Below the pieces are notes generated by a model that was given only the letters and a program-made list of their open reading frames with translations, was not told where the DNA came from and ran no database searches. A stretch of 64,000 nt of DNA, taken from Woeseia sp. (lineage in GTDB: Bacteria; Pseudomonadota; Gammaproteobacteria; Steroidobacterales; Woeseiaceae). The translations under genes and the position numbers were made by a program. Positions 34,933 through 43,563 of this stretch are shown piece by piece; position 1 is the first letter of the stretch; every line of letters starts with the position of its first letter. Location: the NCBI GenBank assembly GCA_021773015.1, contig JAJFKW010000001.1, positions 3,331,305 through 3,395,304 on the forward strand. The letters are read 5' to 3'.

Positions 34933-35883
34933 ATGCGAAGCGATACAAAATTGATCCATATTCTGAGGATTACACTATTAGTTTGTAGCGTTAGTGTGCT
35001 ACTGGATGTGCGTGCTGAATCCAAGAACGGATTCATTTTGGATGGCGCGTTGGTACCGCCGCGTGACATCCATTCTGGCGGTCCGCCAAGGGATGGCATT
35101 CCGTCATTAGATAATCCGAAGTTCGTTAGCAGCGATCGAGCGACTTTCTTAAAGAACAAAGATCGCGTCCTCGGAGTCACTCACAATAGGGTATCGCGCG
35201 CGTACCCCATTCGCATTTTGAATTATCACGAGATTGTCAACGATCAGCTCGGCGGGCAGGCTATTGTTGTGAGCTATTGCCCGCTGTGTGGAAGCGGAAT
35301 GGCGTTTATCGCAGAGGTGGGTGGCCTACCAACTCCGTTCGGCGTATCTGGGCTTTTGTACAACAGCGATGTGTTGATGTATGACCGACGCACAAATTCA
35401 CTTTGGTCGCAGCTCATGAGTCAGGCAATTTCGGGAGAGAGAAAAGGCGACAAGCTCGAATCACTTTCGATATCACATACATCGTGGATAGACTGGCGAG
35501 CGCGCCATCCGTCGACAGAAGTGCTGACAACCGAGACCGGCTATCGTCGAAATTATCGAGTGAATCCCTATCCAAATTACAGCGCAAATGGCCACCTGTT
35601 GTTTCCAGTCTCACAAACGAGCTCACTCTATCGGCGCAAGGAAGTTGTCATGGGCATTGAGGTCGACGGAAAATTCAAGGCTTATCCTTTCAAGGAACTC
35701 AAACGCGCCCCGGCGCAATTTGAGGATGAGTATGAAGGCTTGAAGTATACGGTCTTATTCGATCGGAAAAACAAAACTGCAAGAATCGACGATGCGGTCG
35801 GCAAGGAGTTACCAACAGTTATGGCGTTCTGGTTCGCATGGTATGCGTTTCACCCTGATACAGCGGTATACGTAGCGAATTAG
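34933..35883 (+). CDS. DUF3179 domain-containing exported protein
   Basis: 316 aa. A signal peptide covers about 9-28. DUF3179 hallmarks are present: VLGVTHNRVSRAYPIRILNYHEIVND, VVSYCPLCGSGMAF with its CxxC, GVSGLLYNSDVLMYDRRTNSLW. The Cys pair and His suggest metal or cofactor binding, but the biochemical role is unknown. Divergent from dgkA. Confidence 0.9.
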   Translation: MRSDTKLIHILRITLLVCSVSVLLDVRAESKNGFILDGALVPPRDIHSGGPPRDGIPSLDNPKFVSSDRATFLKNKDRVLGVTHNRVSRAYPIRILNYHEIVNDQLGGQAIVVSYCPLCGSGMAFIAEVGGLPTPFGVSGLLYNSDVLMYDRRTNSLWSQLMSQAISGERKGDKLESLSISHTSWIDWRARHPSTEVLTTETGYRRNYRVNPYPNYSANGHLLFPVSQTSSLYRRKEVVMGIEVDGKFKAYPFKELKRAPAQFEDEYEGLKYTVLFDRKNKTARIDDAVGKELPTVMAFWFAWYAFHPDTAVYVAN

Positions 35884-36123
35884 TGAGTTGCTCCTGAAAA
35901 AGCCTGTCCGCAGGCGTAGTTGCGCTGCGACTTCCGATACTCAAATACTCGACTGCAAACCCCGCTTTGCACGCGCCCGCGCCTGCAACCAAGAATGCTG
36001 TTTTTCAGAAAAATCTGAGGAAAAGTGTCACGAACAATTGCCAGTTCGTCCCGCCATTTGGTCTTCAATTCGGGCTAGTAACTATGCTTCTCAATTCCTC
36101 AAACGCTGATCTGGACCTATGAG

Positions 36124-36447
36124 TCAGGCGTATTCCTCGATCAACAATGCCGGATCGCGCCGCGATACTGCGACTCTGAACCAGATAAACGGCAACAGTG
36201 GATTTGGCAACCAATACATCCATGCGATATTTCGGGCAACGCAATCCTCATCAAGCTGAAGGTCCATCCAGACATAGAGGAATTTGTAAATACAAAGACC
36301 GGGCAAAAAATTAACGCGGAACCGGTCGGTCTTCAAATATTTTCGGGATATATAGAAGTTTCCCTCGAATGGTGTAATGCCCCAACCGAGCGGTCCATCG
36401 GCCAACACCTGACCGCTATCTGCGTGAGTAATGCGAACCTTAGTCAT
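36124..36447 (-). CDS. Small uncharacterised protein, weakly DUF427-like
   Basis: 107 aa. The order of features recalls DUF427 proteins: an early beta part (EGNFYISRKYL), a CIYK motif where DUF427 has CPYKG, and a C-terminal ARNIAWMYWLPNPLLPFIWFRVAVS. The match is partial, so this is tentative. Two short aromatic-rich stretches are not long enough to be firm membrane helices. It follows the thioredoxin-like gene on the same strand after 34 bases and may be in one operon with it. Confidence 0.6.
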   Translation of the reverse strand: MTKVRITHADSGQVLADGPLGWGITPFEGNFYISRKYLKTDRFRVNFLPGLCIYKFLYVWMDLQLDEDCVARNIAWMYWLPNPLLPFIWFRVAVSRRDPALLIEEYA

Positions 36448-36481
36448 AGTCGGCTCGTTGGCAATGCTATTAGAAAACCAG

Positions 36482-37042
36482 CTAATTTAGGCTGTCGAGC
36501 GCTTTTCGCAATTCTGCCGCCCAATACGGCGCTAGCCGACGGGCGGCCTGACTGTGCGAGAGCTTCTTTCCGTCTGCGCTAAGCGCCAGATCGGCAAGAT
36601 CGCGTCGGTCAAAACGAATCTGGCCTGTCGTGTCAATCAGTATGAGTCCCGGCGTCCCTTCTATACCATACAGTTCCGCGACGCTATCGCCTGCCAATAT
36701 TAGGGTGAAATCGAAGCTGGCAGATTCCACATACTTGACCGGGTCGCCATCTTCTCGATAACTCAGAGCGAGCACGTCAAATTCGCCGGCGTGTTCCAAA
36801 AGAATGCTTTGAAGATGTGGCATCAATGCCTTGCAGTACGGGCACCAGGTCGCCCAAAACAGCAATATTTGCGGCCTTTCTTTCGCGATCTCATATAATT
36901 GAATGTCATTACCGGCAAGCGTTTTCGCGGTCCAATCGGGAGACTGTGGATAGATATCGGTCGTTGACGGAGCTCTATCGCAGCTTGAAATGACGAGGAA
37001 CAACAAAACAATTACGCCGGCGCGGCTAAATATCGATGTCAT
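36482..37042 (-). CDS. TlpA-like thioredoxin-fold lipoprotein
   Basis: 186 aa. Signal ends with lipobox ISSC (about 21). The thioredoxin fold has active-site WCPYC in LLFWATWCPYCKALMP and the cis-Pro loop EGTPGLILID. It should be a periplasmic thiol-disulfide reductase, perhaps serving apocytochromes or other Cys proteins. Length is typical for TlpA/ResA-type proteins. Confidence 0.9.
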   Translation of the reverse strand: MTSIFSRAGVIVLLFLVISSCDRAPSTTDIYPQSPDWTAKTLAGNDIQLYEIAKERPQILLFWATWCPYCKALMPHLQSILLEHAGEFDVLALSYREDGDPVKYVESASFDFTLILAGDSVAELYGIEGTPGLILIDTTGQIRFDRRDLADLALSADGKKLSHSQAARRLAPYWAAELRKALDSLN

Positions 37043-37237
37043 ACAAATTTGGCCTTTGCTGTTGATGGGAATGACTGACCACTATATAGACCGAATTCCA
37101 ACATAGAATGTTTCATTGAATCGATGCGATCCGGCGTAGATTTCTTCACCTGATCGTACCGCTCGCAAGATGCTGAGAATTTGCCGATAATACTGGCTTA
37201 TCCCGCGTGCACCGACTAATCCCGAGAAGAGGAATCA

Positions 37238-38458
37238 ATGGCTGATACCAGCATCTTAAAGAAACTATTTGGCGGCAATCTGATTTTGAGGATCGGCATT
37301 GGCATCGCCGCGGGCGTGATGCTGAACTGGATTTCCCCGCGTGCAGCTGGATCGGTGATGCTGTTCGGGGAGCTATTCAAAGCGGCGCTAATGGCAGTTG
37401 CGCCAATACTTGTCCTCGTCCTAGTCGCATCGGCGCTGGCGAAGCAACGCAGTCGCAGTCAGGCGAGGCTTCGACCAATTGTGTTGCTGTACTTCGTGGG
37501 CACGCTTAGCGCAGCTTTCGTGGCGGTTCTGCTCAGCAATGTTTTCCCAACGACGTTACTACTGAATGTCACAGACATTAGCCTAGTGCCGCCACAAGGG
37601 ATTACCGAGGTGCTGCGAAACCTGTTGGATAAACTGGTCGACAATCCAATTAATGCCTTACTTACCGGAAACTTCATCGGGATTCTGGTTTGGGGTATAG
37701 CGCTGGGTCTCGGATTGCGGCACGCATCAGAAACGTCTAAGACGATGCTAAATGATTTTGCACAGGTGATTACCAGCATAGTGAAAGTTGTCATTCGCCT
37801 TGCCCCAATCGGCATATTCGGGTTGGTGGCTGGTAGCCTTGCGGAATTTGGTACCGATGTGCTGGTAACGTACGTCGGCGTACTGCAGGTGCTAATCGGC
37901 GCGATGTTGATTATGGCGTTGTTAGTAAATCCGCTGATTGTCTGGCTGATGACGCGTGTTAATCCCTATCCGTTAGTATTCACGGCCCTTAGAGAAAGCG
38001 GAATAACGGCGTTTTTCACCCGCAGTTCGGCCGCAAATATACCCGTCAATATGGCACTGTGCGAAAAGCTTGATTTGGACGAGAATACGTATTCAGTTTC
38101 AATTCCACTCGGTGCAACCATCAATATGGGTGGTGCTGCGATAACGATTACAATACTGACTTTGGCGGCCGCACATACACTGGATATTTCCGTTGATTTC
38201 GCAACAGCTTTGTTGCTGTCCATTGTTGCAGCGCTGTCGGCGGCCGGCGCTTCCGGGGTCGCCGGCGGTTCGCTGCTGTTAATTCCGTTGGCCTGTGGGT
38301 TATTCGGCATACCATTTGACGTTGCGATGCAAGTTGTTGGCGTTGGATTCGTCATCAGTGTTTTGCAAGATTCTGCGGAGACCGCACTAAATAGCTCTAC
38401 GGACGTCGTTTTTACGGCGGCAGTTTGTCAATTGCACGATTCGAAGGGCGAGATGTAG
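37238..38458 (+). CDS. sstT: Serine/threonine:sodium symporter
   Basis: 406 aa, near the 414 of E. coli SstT. It imports serine and threonine with Na+. Features of the dicarboxylate/amino acid:cation symporter fold are visible: [16 protein letters not shown] (HP1 serine-rich tip), [16 protein letters not shown] (TM7 motif) and [23 protein letters not shown] (HP2). AGAGGAATCA precedes the ATG. The next gene begins 5 bases after its stop. Confidence 0.93.
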   Translation: MADTSILKKLFGGNLILRIGIGIAAGVMLNWISPRAAGSVMLFGELFKAALMAVAPILVLVLVASALAKQRSRSQARLRPIVLLYFVGTLSAAFVAVLLSNVFPTTLLLNVTDISLVPPQGITEVLRNLLDKLVDNPINALLTGNFIGILVWGIALGLGLRHASETSKTMLNDFAQVITSIVKVVIRLAPIGIFGLVAGSLAEFGTDVLVTYVGVLQVLIGAMLIMALLVNPLIVWLMTRVNPYPLVFTALRESGITAFFTRSSAANIPVNMALCEKLDLDENTYSVSIPLGATINMGGAAITITILTLAAAHTLDISVDFATALLLSIVAALSAAGASGVAGGSLLLIPLACGLFGIPFDVAMQVVGVGFVISVLQDSAETALNSSTDVVFTAAVCQLHDSKGEM

Positions 38459-38462
38459 CCCC

Positions 38463-39236
38463 GTGTTCGACTGGTTGCGAAGAATATTGGGTGTGCGTTC
38501 GACAACGGAAGTACATCGCGAGAATCCGCTGCTGCGCAAAGCCGTCAAAAAATCAGCGATATTTCTCCGGGACAGTCCGCTACGCTCTTTGATTGGTGAC
38601 GCTGATTGCGAATCGCTTGCACGGGACTATTACCTGGAGCTAAATCGCGTTTGCAACGCGCGGGACCCGAAGGAGACTTGCCGAGAGAAATTTGCGACCA
38701 CCATGTTGCGGTTCGCGTTATACCAAGTGCTGATCCTGGAGCCACCGCCTAGCGAGGATAAAAGTGGCATGCTCGGCCTTCCGGGGATTACCGGAGAGCT
38801 AGCGGAATACGCGCGTTCACTTTCGCTCAAAAGCATAGCGCTACGATCTGATTTATACGATGTCGCCGGCTATGACGGGAAACAAGATTTGGCAAGCGTC
38901 ATACGAGTTGAGTATTGGAAATGCTATTGGCTATTGGAATCGCTGAACGAAATCCGCAAACAGCTCTCTGACACCACGTCGCCTGACGATTGGTTTGTGC
39001 CGTTTATGCATGCAGTTTGTGCGAGCCAAGAGAATTTATATCGCATCGATCTTGAGCTGCCATCTGCATTTTCCGAGATCCATGCAAATACTGCGCCGAT
39101 TGCGTACTCTATATTTACCGACATCGTGATTTCAGGTGCAGCAGATCCGCTTGGCGAGTGGCTCGATTACCACGCCGGTACGTCGCTGTCGCCGCCTGGG
39201 ACTAAAGCTCAATTACAATCTATGACGGCTGCGTAA
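38463..39236 (+). CDS. Uncharacterised cytoplasmic protein downstream of sstT
   Basis: 257 aa from a GTG. No signal or membrane helix. The body is helix-rich with YYLELNRVCNARDPKETCREKF and RVEYWKCYWLLESLNEIRK; I do not recognise a family. It begins 5 bases after sstT and is probably cotranslated. Its last 17 bases overlap the 3' end of the convergent Rieske oxygenase gene. Confidence 0.7.
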   Translation: MFDWLRRILGVRSTTEVHRENPLLRKAVKKSAIFLRDSPLRSLIGDADCESLARDYYLELNRVCNARDPKETCREKFATTMLRFALYQVLILEPPPSEDKSGMLGLPGITGELAEYARSLSLKSIALRSDLYDVAGYDGKQDLASVIRVEYWKCYWLLESLNEIRKQLSDTTSPDDWFVPFMHAVCASQENLYRIDLELPSAFSEIHANTAPIAYSIFTDIVISGAADPLGEWLDYHAGTSLSPPGTKAQLQSMTAA

Positions 39237-40395
39237 GCCGGTTATTCTCACTGGCGACAGAGCCGAGCGTGGGTGCGCTGGCAAGACCCGCAACTGGTAG
39301 ACGATTGCGTACGATTTCATGGAAGCTGCCAATAAAGGTTTCCTGGTTAGACAACGGACCCGGTTGATACGCGTAGGTTTTCAACCCCTGTTGCACGCGT
39401 GCGCATAGCAACTCATCTTCGGCGTTTACTGAGTCATTGATTGCCAAATTCAGGCGGCGGAGTTCCAGTTCCTCAGGACTCGCGTCACGGTGGCCCAAAA
39501 AAGTCGTTCTTAGTAACGTCTTCTCTTGCGCTAGCGGCACCAATTGAAAAACGTCCATCATTTCGGGGTACAGGTCAATTCCATGTCCTGGACCGAAGCT
39601 AAACTGCACCCATTTGCCTCTCAGATTCTCGGGGACACGGTGATTCGAATGGTGCGCGCATTCCTGATATTGACGTTCCACTTCGTTATTCGACGGTTTC
39701 TCCCGCAACTCGAATGTGCCGTAGGTTGTGCCGCTCGGCAACTCTTCCCATTCATCATTCTCACGCAGCAGCCGATGCAGGCCGGGGTGACCAATCGGTA
39801 TGTGGTAATTCTCTAGATAGTTGTCCCAGGCTACCTTCCAATTGACGTCCCAAACTTGCTCGCTTTGCTCCATGATTTGCACATAGTCGTGAATGCCGTA
39901 GGCCTCAAAGAAACTCCCCGTGTGAGCAAAGTCTTCGGCGACAGAGGGTCCGTCGCCTTTTACTCTGACAAAGAGCAAGCCGTGAAAATTCTCGAGAGTA
40001 ATTTCGAAAAGACCAAATTCGTCGCGATCCAAATTGGGAAAATTCTCATCCTGCGGGACGGCCATCAGTGTGCCGTCCAAGCGGTATGTCCACCCATGAT
40101 AGGGGCAACGGACAACGCCGCGGCACTCGCCACTGCCCTGCAAGATGCGCGACGCTCGATGTCGGCAAACATTCAGGAAGGCGCGTAGTTTCTTGTCTTT
40201 GCCACGCAATACGAACACGCCGGTACGACCAACATTTGCGGTAATAAAACTGCCTTCGTCTGCAAGCTCATTGATGTGGCCGACGAATTGCCAACGGCTA
40301 AGGAAAAAGGATTCGTATTCGAGCTCGAACAGTTCGGCGTTCAAATAGGTCCAAGGCGCCAACGGTATGCCGACTTCATGTTTCTGGGGTTGCAA
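39220..40395 (-). CDS. Rieske-type aromatic ring-hydroxylating oxygenase, alpha subunit
   Basis: 391 aa from a TTG start; no ATG lies upstream in frame. The Rieske [2Fe-2S] motif is CRHRASRILQGSGECRG...CPYHGW (about 78-101). The mononuclear iron site is DNYLENYHIPIGHPGLH, with a later Asp expected. It should oxidise an organic substrate using electrons from a separate reductase, which is not present nearby. Substrate unknown; members of this branch act on quaternary amines such as carnitine or on aromatics. Confidence 0.88.
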   Translation of the reverse strand: MQPQKHEVGIPLAPWTYLNAELFELEYESFFLSRWQFVGHINELADEGSFITANVGRTGVFVLRGKDKKLRAFLNVCRHRASRILQGSGECRGVVRCPYHGWTYRLDGTLMAVPQDENFPNLDRDEFGLFEITLENFHGLLFVRVKGDGPSVAEDFAHTGSFFEAYGIHDYVQIMEQSEQVWDVNWKVAWDNYLENYHIPIGHPGLHRLLRENDEWEELPSGTTYGTFELREKPSNNEVERQYQECAHHSNHRVPENLRGKWVQFSFGPGHGIDLYPEMMDVFQLVPLAQEKTLLRTTFLGHRDASPEELELRRLNLAINDSVNAEDELLCARVQQGLKTYAYQPGPLSNQETFIGSFHEIVRNRLPVAGLASAPTLGSVASENNRLTQPS

Positions 40396-40509
40396 GGCTG
40401 TCTCACAGGGTTATTGCGACTACCAGAATAATGTCTCGACCCATCGATAGACAAGGCCTGGCTGCGGCAGCAACTATCGTATGGCGGACGCGTTAGTACT
40501 AGGGGCTAT

Positions 40510-41055
40510 CTAATTGTCTATATTCGCGGCGCATCTTCGCAGACCCTGTGCCAAATGCTTTTCGACAGTGCTCTCGGCGATTCCAAGTCGCGTCGCTATC
40601 GCCCTTTGACCTAGGCCTTCCTCGATTCTTAGCTCGATAACTTGCCGGCATCGCGGTGGCAGCGAGGCCAAGACACGCCTCAATCTAGCCAGCTTCTCCT
40701 GGGTGCTAACTTCCTGTTCGGTATCGGCAATCGCGCAGCGTAGCTCTTCGGCGACCGAAATGAAGCACTCTTTTTGTTTGACTACCTGTAGGTGCCTGGA
40801 TCGGCTAATTGCAATGTTGCGACTGGTTGTATAGAGCAGCGCCTTTGGCTGATGATCGTTTTTCTGGGAGTTCTGCACAACGCAAAACACGCGCAGATAG
40901 GCCTCCTGCATAATTTCCTGTACGTCGTCCGGGCAAGGAGCAAACCTGCGGGTGTGGCGAGCCAAAGGTGCTTGTGTTTCCTCGAAGAGCTTGTCAAACC
41001 AGTCCGCAGGCAGCGGTTTCGACCGGCATTGCGCTTCTGTTCTGGCTGCCAGCAT
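40510..41055 (-). CDS. FecI-like ECF sigma factor
   Basis: 181 aa. Region 2 (CPDDVQEIMQEAYLRVF, then ALLYTTSRNIAISRSR) and region 4 (LPPRCRQVIELRIEEGLGQRAIATRLGIAESTVEKHL) are clear. The VEKHLAQGLRRC ending is typical of FecI/iron-starvation ECF sigma factors, usually followed by a FecR anti-sigma and TonB receptor. Neither lies next to it here; the nearest TonB receptor is 6 kb away. It is divergent from the LysR gene. Confidence 0.9.
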   Translation of the reverse strand: MLAARTEAQCRSKPLPADWFDKLFEETQAPLARHTRRFAPCPDDVQEIMQEAYLRVFCVVQNSQKNDHQPKALLYTTSRNIAISRSRHLQVVKQKECFISVAEELRCAIADTEQEVSTQEKLARLRRVLASLPPRCRQVIELRIEEGLGQRAIATRLGIAESTVEKHLAQGLRRCAANIDN

Positions 41056-41144
41056 TACATTCCCCCGAGTGCATGTGTGTCGTTATTGTTGGTCTAACGC
41101 TAACAAGCGCGAATTCCATTCGCCAATAGCAAGAGTTGGCTAAT

Positions 41145-41163
41145 ACATAACCTAAAGTTATGT
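41145..41163. promoter_or_regulatory. Candidate LysR-type operator
   Basis: ACATAAC-ctaaa-GTTATGT, a perfect 7-bp inverted repeat that contains T-N11-A (TAACCTAAAGTTA). It lies about 82 bases before the lysR start and about 90 before the sigma factor start, between the two divergent genes. Confidence 0.5.
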
Positions 41164-41245
41164 GTTTTTCCGATTTTTCTCATAAATTCGGGGCATAATT
41201 CGTTGTAGTATAACTATAAGCTATGTACCTGTGTTGGAGTGCGGC

Positions 41246-42136
41246 ATGAGGCTTCGTCAAATTGAGGTTTTTCACGCGATATACAGCAGCGGTTCGATGA
41301 CCAATGCGGCGCGGCTTTTGAATGTCTCCCAGCCGTCGGTGAGCAAGGTATTGGCACATGCCGAACAACAGCTCGGCTACTCTTTATTCGATCGCGTGAA
41401 AGGTAAGTTGATCGCAACGCCCGAAGCCCATCGGTTATTTGGCCTTGTTTCCAACGTATTTGAGCACGTTGATCGGCTACGGCACGTCGCAGAAAATCTT
41501 CGTGCATCAGATATCGGCAAGGTCCGGATTGCTGCGACTCCGGCGTTCGGCGTAGACGTGCTGCCAACCGCAATTGCTTCTTACTTGGAGCATCACGACG
41601 AAACACGGTTCGAAATCGAAACGTTACATCATGATGAGATCGCAGGGGCGCTGCTCGAGTCAAGAGTCGACATTGGTCTGCTGTTTGACCCGGTGGCGAC
41701 GCCCGGGTTGTCGGAGGAAGTCCTCGCGACCGGAGAATTCGTCGTTATCGCTGCGCCTGAAACGGAATTTGCTGGAAAACACAGAATTGGTATTGCGGAT
41801 CTCGAGCATTTGCCGTTTGTACGACTCAGTAGTCGCGGGCCGCTGGGGCGTCTTTTATCGAGCAGGCTGGAGAGCAGTTCAACTACGTTAAAAAATATCG
41901 TATTTACGGAGACTTATCACGTCGCAAAGGCGTTGGTTGCTAAAGGGGCTGGCGTAACTATCGTAGATCAGATTACGGCACGTTCTTCAGGACACGATGA
42001 AGTACGGGTTTGGCCTTTAGATCCGGCGTTGTCGTTTTCAGTATCTGCAATTCACTTCGACAAAGTTCCTCTTTCAATCCTTTCGAGGCGATTCTTAGAA
42101 CACTTGAAAATCACCATCGTTGATTTCCTGGCCTAA
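41246..42136 (+). CDS. LysR-family transcriptional regulator
   Basis: 296 aa from the ATG; five upstream codons from a TTG are not needed. The N-terminal HTH is MRLRQIEVFHAIYSSGSMTNAARLLNVSQPSVSKVLAHAEQQLG. The rest is a two-lobe substrate-binding domain. It resembles regulators of amino-acid or opine use. The next gene on the same strand is a D-amino-acid dehydrogenase-like oxidoreductase, a natural target. Confidence 0.92.
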   Translation: MRLRQIEVFHAIYSSGSMTNAARLLNVSQPSVSKVLAHAEQQLGYSLFDRVKGKLIATPEAHRLFGLVSNVFEHVDRLRHVAENLRASDIGKVRIAATPAFGVDVLPTAIASYLEHHDETRFEIETLHHDEIAGALLESRVDIGLLFDPVATPGLSEEVLATGEFVVIAAPETEFAGKHRIGIADLEHLPFVRLSSRGPLGRLLSSRLESSSTTLKNIVFTETYHVAKALVAKGAGVTIVDQITARSSGHDEVRVWPLDPALSFSVSAIHFDKVPLSILSRRFLEHLKITIVDFLA

Positions 42137-42243
42137 CGGAATGCGCACTTGGACCCAACCACTGTGAATTCTATCCCTTTTCGGTCTTGCTGTTTGCCGG
42201 GAACTGTCGCCTTGCGTAAACCCTTGGCCGGCGGGACTACACC

Positions 42244-43446
42244 GTGAAAATTGCGGTATTAGGAGCAGGCGTTGTCGGCGTCACAACTGCTTATTATTTG
42301 ACCGAATTGGGCCATCGCGTTGTTTTGGTAGATCGCGCGACAGAAGTTGCGAGCGGCACGAGCTATGCGAATGGTGCGCAGCTTTGTTATAGCTTCGTCG
42401 ATGCGATGGCAAGCCCAGCATTTGCGACCAAGTTGCCTTCGATTGTTGCTGGTTCGGATAAGGCAATTCGAGTGCGACCACCGATTGATTCCAATTTGAT
42501 CCGCTGGGGCATGTCGTTCCTTACACAATGCACGGCGAAAAAGGCACGCGGGAACACCGTCGCTTTGATCAATTTGGCGAATCGGTCTGCAAGGCTGCTG
42601 CAGAATTTGGTAGCGAAAACGCAGGTCGATTTTTCCTTTCGGCGAGCAGGCAAGCTGGTTCTCCTAACGACCAAAGCGGAATTGGATTCGGCACGCAAAA
42701 GTGTGGCATTGAAAACGGCGCATGGTAGTACGCTGTCCATTGTCGATATGGATGCTGCGATGGAGATAGAGCCGGCCATTGAGAGAATGAAGGGGGCATA
42801 TATCGGCGCCATCTACTCGCCAAACGATGAAGTGGGTGATGCGCGCGCATTTAGCGCCGGTCTGACACGACATATGGTTGCAAACGGAAGCTGCGAGCTG
42901 ATGCTGAATACCCAAGTCAGGCGATTGGCGGCAAAAGCCAACCATGTCTACGGAGTGTTGTCGAATCACGGGTTGCTTGAGGCTGATGCGGCGGTTGTAT
43001 GCATGGGTGCGGCTAGCCATGAAGTCTTAACCCCGCTCGGAGTCGACCCGGGAATTTATCCAGTACGGGGTTATAGTTTTACGTTCGCGAAAGGCCCTGC
43101 AACGCCAGCGGTGAGTGTTACGGACCTGAACAAGCGATTCGTCATCAGCACATTGGATCGAGCAACACGCCTGGCTGGTTTTGCGGATTTTGTTGGTTTT
43201 AATGCAAAGTCCGATGGGTACAGGCAAACCGAGTTGCTACAAGTTGTCAAAGAATGCGCGCCCGAAGTCGCTGACTATTCGGCAGAGAATAATGCCTGGG
43301 CCGGATTGCGGCCGGTAACGGCCAGTGGCCGACCGTTAGTCGGCCCCACGTCGATTCGCAACCTCTATCTAAATATTGGGCATGGCAGCCTGGGCTGGAC
43401 GTTGGCTTGTGCAACCGGACATGACCTGGGGAAATCGATACTTTAG
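42244..43446 (+). CDS. DadA-like D-amino-acid dehydrogenase (FAD)
   Basis: 400 aa from GTG. The N-terminal Rossmann motif is VLGAGVVGVTTAYYLTELGHRVVLVDR. The rest follows DadA: ASGTSYANGAQLCYSFVDAMASP and the C-terminal WAGLRPVTASGRPLVGPT...LNIGHGSLGWTLACATGHDL. DadA-type enzymes oxidise D-amino acids to keto acids and pass electrons to the respiratory chain. It lies between the LysR gene and a second FAD enzyme on the same strand, and so may belong to a small catabolic unit. Confidence 0.88.
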   Translation: MKIAVLGAGVVGVTTAYYLTELGHRVVLVDRATEVASGTSYANGAQLCYSFVDAMASPAFATKLPSIVAGSDKAIRVRPPIDSNLIRWGMSFLTQCTAKKARGNTVALINLANRSARLLQNLVAKTQVDFSFRRAGKLVLLTTKAELDSARKSVALKTAHGSTLSIVDMDAAMEIEPAIERMKGAYIGAIYSPNDEVGDARAFSAGLTRHMVANGSCELMLNTQVRRLAAKANHVYGVLSNHGLLEADAAVVCMGAASHEVLTPLGVDPGIYPVRGYSFTFAKGPATPAVSVTDLNKRFVISTLDRATRLAGFADFVGFNAKSDGYRQTELLQVVKECAPEVADYSAENNAWAGLRPVTASGRPLVGPTSIRNLYLNIGHGSLGWTLACATGHDLGKSIL

Positions 43447-43563
43447 TTCCTGTAAGTAACACTTTTTCCTGCCTAAGAGCCGACTACGGTAGAATCGAAG
43501 TAGGGCATGGGCGATACCATTCAATCGCGGTAGTTAGTCACAACAAAAAAAGAGGCGCTAACG

